A stretch of 61,194 nt of DNA, taken from Mycolicibacterium porcinum. GTDB lineage: Bacteria; Actinomycetota; Actinomycetes; Mycobacteriales; Mycobacteriaceae. The stretch is taken from positions 1 to 61,194 of the forward strand of contig MVIG01000032.1 in assembly GCA_002086835.1 (NCBI GenBank), in the 5' to 3' direction. The position numbers and the translations under genes are program-made. The notes beneath the pieces are model-generated. The model was given only the letters and a program-made list of their open reading frames with translations. It was not told the origin of the DNA and ran no database searches. The stretch's first letter is position 1. Each line of letters starts with the position of its first letter. Positions 55,431 to 61,194 of the stretch are shown in pieces.

Positions 55431-56537
55431 TCAGGGAATCAGGCTGGCGCGCACATCGCGCTTGCCGTCGGCGGCGGCGAAGGCGTCGTTGATGTCGTCA
55501 AGCGAATACGACGCTGCCGCAAGACGATCGAATGGCAGCTGGTGTTGGTGTCGGTCGAGGAAGTCCAGCGCGCGCGACAGTACGACCGGGTCGTACAGCG
55601 AGACGCCTACCATCGTCTTGTTGGTGAAGACGAACCGCGACGGGTCGAATGCGAACGTCTTGCCGATGTTGATGTTTCCGATCTCGACGTAGCGGCCGAA
55701 TTGCGCGAGCATCTGCAGCCCCTCGTCGATCGCCGAGGGGTGGCCGACGACCTCGACCACGACGTCGGCGCCGTGGCCGTCGGTCAGTGCGCGCACGGCC
55801 TTCGCCCGCTCTTTCGGGGTGGACATCTCGTTGAGATCGATCACCGCATCGGCCCCGAAAGCTTCTGCCAACGCCAGCCGCTCGGGAACCCCGTCGATGG
55901 CGATCACGTTGGCCGCACCCCTCGCCTTGGCCACTGCGACCGCGTAGAGACCCAGGGCGCCGGCGCCCTGGACCACGACACGTTCGCCGAGCTGCAGGTC
56001 GACCCGTTCGAGGCCGTACATGACCTGTGACAGTGCGCAGTTGGCGCCTGCGGCGATGTCGTCGCTCACCGTGTCCGGCACGGTGTACACCACCGCGCCG
56101 GCCGGAAGCAGGTAGTAGTCGCCATAGCCGCCGACGAAATAGGGAGGTTCGTCGGCGCGGCCCAGCATGGCCATCTTCAGGTTCAGGCAGGCGTTGCGCC
56201 GCCCTGCCAGGCAGTTGCGACAGCGGTGGCACGAGTAGAAGTACGGGAACACTATTCGGGTTCCTGCGGTCAGCGGTTTGCCGTTGGAGTCGGTGGACAC
56301 GCCGTCGCCCAGGACTTCGACGGCGCCGACCATCTCGTGGCCCAGCACGGTGGGCAGCTGCCCGCCCAGGCCGCGCGTGGCGAAGGTGCCGTGCCAGGCG
56401 TGCACATCCGACCCGCAGATGTTCGCCCGTAGGACGCGGATCAATATCTCTCCTGGCCCGACTTCGGGCAGGGATACTGTCTGAATCTCAAATGGCTTGC
56501 CTGGTTCGTCGAAGCGCGCGATGCGGCCGGTGTACAC
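55431..56537 (-). CDS. Zinc-dependent alcohol dehydrogenase (MDR family)
   Basis: A 368-residue medium-chain dehydrogenase. Catalytic zinc ligands are in ANICGSDVHAWHG and LGHEMVGAVE; the structural zinc lobe has four cysteines in CHRCRNCLAGRRNAC (about 100-114). The cofactor fold is VQGAGALGLYAVAVAKARG, followed by VIAID favouring NAD(H). It probably oxidises a primary alcohol of the pathway, working with the aldehyde dehydrogenase 26 bp downstream. Confidence 0.92.
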   Translation of the reverse strand: MYTGRIARFDEPGKPFEIQTVSLPEVGPGEILIRVLRANICGSDVHAWHGTFATRGLGGQLPTVLGHEMVGAVEVLGDGVSTDSNGKPLTAGTRIVFPYFYSCHRCRNCLAGRRNACLNLKMAMLGRADEPPYFVGGYGDYYLLPAGAVVYTVPDTVSDDIAAGANCALSQVMYGLERVDLQLGERVVVQGAGALGLYAVAVAKARGAANVIAIDGVPERLALAEAFGADAVIDLNEMSTPKERAKAVRALTDGHGADVVVEVVGHPSAIDEGLQMLAQFGRYVEIGNINIGKTFAFDPSRFVFTNKTMVGVSLYDPVVLSRALDFLDRHQHQLPFDRLAAASYSLDDINDAFAAADGKRDVRASLIP

Positions 56538-56547
56538 AGTGATCCCT

Positions 56548-58152
56548 TCAGTTGCTGGTGAATTCGAGGCCGAACCGCTCGCGAAGGTCGCGTTTGAGCA
56601 GTTTGCCGCTGGGGTTCTTCGGCAGCGATTCGACGAAGAACACCTGTTTGGGGGTCTTGAAGCCGGCGAGATGCTCGTGGCAGTGACGCAGGATGTCCTC
56701 TTCGGTGAGGGTGGCTCCGGCCCGGGCCACCACCGCCGCGACCACTGCCTCCACCCAGACCGGGTGCGCGACCCCGAACACGGCGACTTCCTCGATGCCG
56801 TTGTGCCGGTACAGGACTTCTTCGACCTCGCGGCTTGCGACGTTCTCGCCGCCGGTCTTGATCATGTCCTTCTTGCGATCCACCACGTGCAGCAGGCCGT
56901 GGTCGTCGTAGAAGCCCAGATCGCCGGAATGGAACCAGCCGCCGGCGAAGGCCTGCGCGGTCTTGTCTTCATCGTCGAGGTAGCCCAGCATCAAATGCGG
57001 GCTGCGATGGGCGATTTCACCGACCGTGCCGGCCTCGACCGGAACATCGTTGTCGTCGAGGATGACGGTTTCGACATTGACGACGGGCCGGCCCGCGGCC
57101 CCGGCGTGAGTATCCTGCTCATCGGGTCCCAGGGCTGAGGCCAGCGGGGCCATCTCGGTCTGGCCGTAGAAGTTCCAGAGCCGGAGGTTGGGCAGCCGTC
57201 GGCGCATCTCGTGCAGAACCTCGGTCGGCATCGGTGATGCGCCGTAATACCCCTTGCGCAGGCTTGACAGGTTCACTTCGTCGAACACCGGGCTCCGCAG
57301 CAGGCTGATCCATACGGTCGGCGGGGCAAAGTAATTGGTGACGACGTAGCGCTCGATGGTGCGCAGGACCAATTCCGGCTCGGGCCGTGGGACGATGATG
57401 CTGGTTGCGCCCAGGTAGATGTCCGTGGCGAGGAAGTTGTCCAATTGCGCGCAGTGATACAGCGGCAGTGAATGGATTTCCACGTCGTCGCCGGACATGG
57501 AGCCGGCCACGATGGTGCTGATGTACTGCCACATCAAGCTTCGGCTGCTGTGCATGACGCCCTTGGGCCGCGATTCGGTGCCGCTGGTGTACATCACGCG
57601 GAGCAGTTGATCGTCGTCGATCCGGCAATCCGGAACATCGGCGGTGGTGGCGAGCCAATCCGCGAAATCTGTCCAGCCCGAGGGGCTGGATCGGCCGGCG
57701 GGGACGATCGCTGCCTTGGTGCGGACCGCTGTCCCGGTGGTCAGGGCCTGTTCGGCCACCGGCACGAGGTCACTCTCGACGATGAATCCCGCGGCCCGGC
57801 TGTGCCCGAGGATGTAGGAGATCTCTTCCGGCTTCAGCATGAAGTTGATCGGCACCAGCACCACCCCGGCGCGGGCAGTGGCGAACGCCAATACCGCGTA
57901 CTGCCAGCAGTTGCGCGACAGCAGTGCGACCCGGTCGCCGGGAAGGAGCCCGTCCTCGTGCAACGCGGCAGCGGCACGATCCACCAGGCGATCGAATTCG
58001 GCGAAGCTCAGGACTACGTCGCCGTCGATGATGGCCGCCTTGTCCGGTTGCCTGCGCGCCGACCGGCGGGGGATGTCGGCGAGGCTGTGGCTGCGGGCCC
58101 GGGCGATGACCGCGGCCAGGTCGTCGGAATGCATGATCGGCAGGGTAGGCAT
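56548..58152 (-). CDS. Acyl-CoA synthetase (FadD-like, AMP-forming)
   Basis: A 534-residue ANL-superfamily ligase. The P-loop is VMYTSGTESRPKGVMHS (about 170), then WNFYGQTEMAPL (about 325), GWFHSGDLGFYDD, DRKKDMIKTGGENVASREVEEV, and the terminal catalytic lysine in NPSGKLLKRDLR. It would activate a side-chain or ring carboxylate as CoA thioester. Two starts are possible (58152 and 58134). It is the first gene of the 12-gene minus-strand run and divergent from the Baeyer-Villiger monooxygenase. Confidence 0.92.
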   Translation of the reverse strand: MPTLPIMHSDDLAAVIARARSHSLADIPRRSARRQPDKAAIIDGDVVLSFAEFDRLVDRAAAALHEDGLLPGDRVALLSRNCWQYAVLAFATARAGVVLVPINFMLKPEEISYILGHSRAAGFIVESDLVPVAEQALTTGTAVRTKAAIVPAGRSSPSGWTDFADWLATTADVPDCRIDDDQLLRVMYTSGTESRPKGVMHSSRSLMWQYISTIVAGSMSGDDVEIHSLPLYHCAQLDNFLATDIYLGATSIIVPRPEPELVLRTIERYVVTNYFAPPTVWISLLRSPVFDEVNLSSLRKGYYGASPMPTEVLHEMRRRLPNLRLWNFYGQTEMAPLASALGPDEQDTHAGAAGRPVVNVETVILDDNDVPVEAGTVGEIAHRSPHLMLGYLDDEDKTAQAFAGGWFHSGDLGFYDDHGLLHVVDRKKDMIKTGGENVASREVEEVLYRHNGIEEVAVFGVAHPVWVEAVVAAVVARAGATLTEEDILRHCHEHLAGFKTPKQVFFVESLPKNPSGKLLKRDLRERFGLEFTSN

Positions 58153-58175
58153 GTGGCCGACGGCTGCGGTGGTTC

Positions 58176-58192
58176 GTCTCCCGCTCAGTAGA
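58176..58192 (+). promoter_or_regulatory. GTCTCCCG motif, copy 4
   Basis: GTCTCCCGCTCAGTAGA sits in the 85-bp divergent promoter between the acyl-CoA synthetase and the Baeyer-Villiger monooxygenase genes. It matches copy 1 at 13 of the first 14 bases. Confidence 0.45.
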
Positions 58193-58221
58193 CAGGACAG
58201 GCGCGGTCAGGGCCCAAGCCC

Positions 58222-58234
58222 TTCGATACTCGAA
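58222..58234. promoter_or_regulatory. Palindrome TTCGA-TAC-TCGAA before the monooxygenase
   Basis: A perfect 13-bp inverted repeat ending four bases before ATG 58238. Its position over the initiation region would suit a repressor site, but it is short and no cognate regulator can be named. Confidence 0.3.
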
Positions 58235-58237
58235 TCC

Positions 58238-60163
58238 ATGACCGCTACCACTGAATCCTCGTCACTCGCGGATCGTGCCCCAGACCCAGATGTCCTGCGC
58301 GCCCATCTCCTGGAGGCGGACCCCGGTGTTCTGGTCGCGGTGTTGGCTCAGATGACCGGCGACGCATCGGTTGTCGACCGGTATGCAGCCAAGATCGATC
58401 ACGTGCCCGACCCGCCCGAGCGGGCCGGATCGACCGACCCTCAGACCGCCGAGGCACTGGCCGATGAGATCATCGCCGCGTTGGGCCGACCACGCCGTGA
58501 CGATGCGATTGCGGCCGACGACCGTGCTTTCTTCGCCGGCCTGCTGCCGATCGCGCTGGGCGGCCCGGTCGACGACGAACAGGTCGATCTGCTGTTGGAG
58601 CAGGGCGGTTTCCGCCCGTCTCAGCCCACCTTGCCGCGCACCACGCCGATTCCCCAGACCACGACCGTGGCCATCATCGGTGCCGGCATCGCCGGTCTGG
58701 CCGTGGCGCTGGCGGCAGCCGAGGAAGGCGTGCAGTTCCAGATCTTCGACCGCAACGAGGAGGTTGGCGGCACCTGGCTGACCACCACCTATCCCGGCAT
58801 CGGCGTCGACACGCCCTCGGCGTACTACTCGTTGTCGCGTGAGGTGAATCCGGATTGGTCGAACTACTATCCGCAGGGCGCGGAATACCAGGCGTATCTG
58901 GTTTCGTTGGCCGACAAACACGATCTGCGTCGCCACATCCGGTTCGGCACCGAGGTCGAGGCCTTGTGGTGGGACGAAGCGCGACGGCAATGGCAGATCC
59001 ACTCGCGCACTGCCGACGGTACCCAGGACGTCGACTACGCCAGCGTTGTGGTTACCGCTGCCGGCTATCTGAACCGACCCAGATTCCCCGAGATCGATGG
59101 ACGAGACAGCTTTGCGGGCACCAGTATTCACTCAGCCCAATGGGATCCGGAACTGAATCTTGCGGGCAAGAGGGTCGCGGTGATCGGCGCCGGTTGCACG
59201 GCGGTGCAGATCGTCGATGCCTGTGTCGACGAGGTTGAGCACCTGACGGTGTTCCAACGCCAGCCGCACTGGGTGGCGCCGCGCAAGCGGCTGTCCGACG
59301 AGGTTCCCGAACACCGTCGCTACCTGGGACGGGTGCTGCCCTACTACGCGATGTGGCACCGGCTCAAGTCGTACTGGGGTACCGCCGACAACAACTACCC
59401 GATCATCCTGCAGGACCCCGAGTGGTCCAAGACGCACCTGTCGATCTCGCCGACCAACGACGTGCTGCTGCAGCTGTGCCTGGATTACATCGACCGGATG
59501 TTCGGCGCCGGAAGCGAACTGGCGAAGAAGGTCACTCCGGATTTCGCGCCGTACGGCAAGCGGATCATCCGCGATCCCGGCGGCTACTACGCGGCGCTCA
59601 CCCGCGAACATGTCGACGTCGAAGCCAGTGAACCCGCGGCGATCAACGAGCACGGCATCGTCACGGCCGACGGCAGGCAGATCGATCTCGACGTGATCAT
59701 CTACGCGACCGGTTACCACCTGGATTTCCTGTCCACGGTCGACATCCGGGGGCGTGACGGCAAGACCCTGGCCCAGGAATGGGGTGACAGCCCGCGCGCA
59801 TACCGCGGCGGCACGGTGCCGGGCTTCCCGAACCTCTTCATCACCTCGGCACCGAACTACAGCCCCGGACATGGTGCGGGCGCCAACTTCTCGATGGAGG
59901 TGCTGGCGCACTACATCGTGGAGTGCCTGCAGCTGATGGCGTTGCGCGGCGCATCGACGATGGAAGTCACCCAATCCGCGTTCCAGGATTACGTCGACGG
60001 GATCGACGAGACGATGCAGGGCACCGTCTGGTGTCACACCCCGAATGCCCACACCTATTACCGGTCGGGTTCCGGACGTGTTGTGGTGGCCACGCCGTAC
60101 CGCCTGGTGGACCTGTGGCACCAGCACCGTGCCCCGATCGAAGAGGATTTCATTCTCCGATGA
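58238..60163 (+). CDS. Baeyer-Villiger monooxygenase (HAPMO-like, with N-terminal extension)
   Basis: A 641-residue class B flavin monooxygenase. After an extension of about 130 residues the FAD motif IIGAGIAGLAVALAAAEEG appears, then the BVMO fingerprint FAGTSIHSAQW (FxGxxxHxxxW) at about 290, the NADPH fold VIGAGCTAVQIVDA, and the IYATGYHLD motif. Length and extension match 4-hydroxyacetophenone monooxygenase. It would insert oxygen next to a ketone, for example a side-chain or ring ketone of a steroid or terpenoid. Its stop overlaps the next gene in ATGA. Confidence 0.92.
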   Translation: MTATTESSSLADRAPDPDVLRAHLLEADPGVLVAVLAQMTGDASVVDRYAAKIDHVPDPPERAGSTDPQTAEALADEIIAALGRPRRDDAIAADDRAFFAGLLPIALGGPVDDEQVDLLLEQGGFRPSQPTLPRTTPIPQTTTVAIIGAGIAGLAVALAAAEEGVQFQIFDRNEEVGGTWLTTTYPGIGVDTPSAYYSLSREVNPDWSNYYPQGAEYQAYLVSLADKHDLRRHIRFGTEVEALWWDEARRQWQIHSRTADGTQDVDYASVVVTAAGYLNRPRFPEIDGRDSFAGTSIHSAQWDPELNLAGKRVAVIGAGCTAVQIVDACVDEVEHLTVFQRQPHWVAPRKRLSDEVPEHRRYLGRVLPYYAMWHRLKSYWGTADNNYPIILQDPEWSKTHLSISPTNDVLLQLCLDYIDRMFGAGSELAKKVTPDFAPYGKRIIRDPGGYYAALTREHVDVEASEPAAINEHGIVTADGRQIDLDVIIYATGYHLDFLSTVDIRGRDGKTLAQEWGDSPRAYRGGTVPGFPNLFITSAPNYSPGHGAGANFSMEVLAHYIVECLQLMALRGASTMEVTQSAFQDYVDGIDETMQGTVWCHTPNAHTYYRSGSGRVVVATPYRLVDLWHQHRAPIEEDFILR

Positions 60164-61047
60164 GCCAGATACTGGCAGGCAGGACGGTATTGGTCACCGG
60201 CAGCAGCCGAGGTATCGGGCGTGCCATCGCACAACGACTGGCGGCGGAAGGCGCGACGGTTGCGGTGACCGCCCGCGCCTACGTCCCGACTCCGTCCACC
60301 CGGGCCGGGGTCACCGAGGCGATCCCCGGGACGATCGAGGAGACCATCGCCCTCATCGAAGCCGCCGGGGGATCTGCCTTCGGGTTGGCCGCCGATCTAG
60401 AGGACAGTGCAGCGCGGGACAGCCTGATCGATGCCGTCGTCGAGCACACGGGCCGGCTGGACATTCTGGTCAACAACGCCGGCTACGCCGACTATTCGGT
60501 CGTCGAAGAGATGCCGGTCGAGACGTTCGACCGCACCGTTGAGCATTACCTCAAGACGCCGTTCGCGTTGACGAAAGCCGCTGTGCCGCACATGCGTGCC
60601 CAGGGAGCGGGGTGGATCGTCAACATCGGATCGGTGACCGGTGTGGCCCCGGTGCGGCCTTACCGGGACTACAACAAGACTGCGGGCGACGTGATCTACG
60701 CATCGTGTAAGGCGGCACTGCACCGGTTCACCCAAGGTGTCGCGGCTGAGCTGCTCGACGCCAACATCGCGGTGAACTGCGTCGGTCCGTCGACGGCGGT
60801 GCGCACGCCCGGGGCGGCGTCGCTGATTCCGGATACGTTTCCGACCGAACCCGTTGAGTACCTTGCCGAAACAGTGCTCGCGATGTGTCACCTGCCCGCT
60901 GCCGACCGGACGGGGCTGGTGGCGTTCAGCCTGCACTACCCGTGGTCACAACAACTTCCGGTGCACTCGCTGGACGGCGGCACGGTCCTGCCGCCACTGC
61001 AGCCGCCGGCGGCGTCGAATCCGAACATCCTGCCCGCGGGAGTCTGA
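60160..61047 (+). CDS. Short-chain dehydrogenase/reductase
   Basis: A 295-residue SDR coupled to the monooxygenase: VLVTGSSRGIGRAIAQRLA (about 9-27), VTARAY after the second strand (favouring NADP(H)), ILVNNAGYADYS, serine in NIGSVTGVAP and YASCK (about 187-191). A prolonged C-terminal end (LHYPWSQQLPVHSLDGG) is unlike most classical SDRs. It may supply the ketone substrate of the monooxygenase or reduce its product; context only. Confidence 0.87.
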   Translation: MSQILAGRTVLVTGSSRGIGRAIAQRLAAEGATVAVTARAYVPTPSTRAGVTEAIPGTIEETIALIEAAGGSAFGLAADLEDSAARDSLIDAVVEHTGRLDILVNNAGYADYSVVEEMPVETFDRTVEHYLKTPFALTKAAVPHMRAQGAGWIVNIGSVTGVAPVRPYRDYNKTAGDVIYASCKAALHRFTQGVAAELLDANIAVNCVGPSTAVRTPGAASLIPDTFPTEPVEYLAETVLAMCHLPAADRTGLVAFSLHYPWSQQLPVHSLDGGTVLPPLQPPAASNPNILPAGV

Positions 61048-61120
61048 GGTCCGATCACCGTCGTTTTTTGTCGCCGTTCTGGTTCGAAAACTTGTCGGAC
61101 CTGTCTGTTTTGATGGGGTT

Positions 61121-61194
61121 ATGTCTTCGGCCGCAGTTGTTTTGGACTCCGAGTTGGGTCCGAAGCAGCGGTTGGAGGTGTTGTTCGCCGAGTT
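61121..61194 (+). CDS. Start of a probable 13E12-repeat/DUF222-HNH family protein (partial)
   Basis: The window ends after 24 complete codons of an open frame starting ATG 61121 with GGGG upstream. The visible residues (VVLDSELGPKQRLEVLFAE) resemble the start of the mycobacterial 13E12/DUF222-HNH endonuclease family. That identification rests on a short N-terminus. The 73-bp leader is relatively T-rich and contains a GTTTT-type tract; I see no hairpin terminator for the preceding SDR gene. Confidence 0.45.
   Translation, partial: MSSAAVVLDSELGPKQRLEVLFAE

Noticed and set aside
61048-61120. Intrinsic terminator after the last SDR
   Set aside because: There is a six-T run at about 61077, but no stable stem directly before it.

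Overview
The window is high-GC actinobacterial DNA with GTG/TTG starts, many ATGA/GTGA gene overlaps and lipobox lipoproteins. Gene order identifies it as a Mycobacterium, most likely a fast-growing Mycolicibacterium of the M. smegmatis/fortuitum kind. The left third follows the M. tuberculosis Rv0407-Rv0418 block (fgd1, pta, ackA, pknG, glnH, Rv0412c/glnX, mutT3, thiE, thiO, thiS, thiG, lpqL), interrupted by accessory insertions. All assignments are by eye from sequence and remembered family features; no search was run.

Layout. 1-144: 3' end of fgd1. 305-4205: an insertion with a GntR/UTRA regulator, an APC permease and a class III aminotransferase. 4225-7430: pta-ackA. 7487-8362: a DUF559-type nuclease-like protein. 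8496-13092: the minus-strand operon glnX-glnH-pknG, a proposed amino-acid-sensing relay onto the PknG kinase. 13228-16495: mutT3, thiE, and thiO-thiS-thiG behind a TPP riboswitch (about 14440-14536). 16598-20427: SGNH hydrolase, a tandem pair of WXG100 proteins, an ABC-2 exporter and an SPFH protein. 20762-23700: two tandem M28 lipoprotein peptidases (LpqL and a paralogue). 23732-26351: type III PKS, ICMT-like methyltransferase and FAD oxidoreductase, matching alkylresorcinol/polyketide-quinone clusters. 26332-29307: NCS2 and SulP transporters.

29304-37173 is a self-contained sugar/polyol catabolic unit. On the minus strand lie a TIM-barrel isomerase, an SDR, a DhaK-DhaL fusion kinase and an RpiB-type isomerase. 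Divergently lie an MHS/MFS symporter, a split transketolase and a GntR/FCD regulator. The divergent promoter holds three copies of a palindrome built on TGTTGAC/GTCAACA, and half-sites recur in front of the regulator.

38502-61047 is a catabolic island with steroid-degradation enzymes: a KstD-like 3-ketosteroid dehydrogenase, a KshA-like Rieske oxygenase, a flavin reductase and a PaaI thioesterase. It also has a 12-gene minus-strand run (acyl-CoA synthetase, Zn-ADH, ALDH, enoyl-CoA hydratase, two unequal acyl-CoA dehydrogenases, two SnoaL-like proteins, two SDRs, an HSL esterase, a DSBH-like protein) and a divergent HAPMO-like Baeyer-Villiger monooxygenase plus SDR. Three regulators (one PadR, two TetR) are interspersed. 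A shared motif, GTCTCCCG(G/C/A)T, occurs in three promoter regions and once upstream of an internal operon gene, suggesting a regulon. The substrate is not known from sequence; a C21 or other side-chain-bearing steroid or terpenoid is my inference. The window ends in the first codons of a gene that looks like a 13E12/DUF222-HNH family member.

Several intergenic spaces hold long imperfect palindromes sharing words such as CGAGNGTGCG, which look like a dispersed mycobacterial intergenic repeat.
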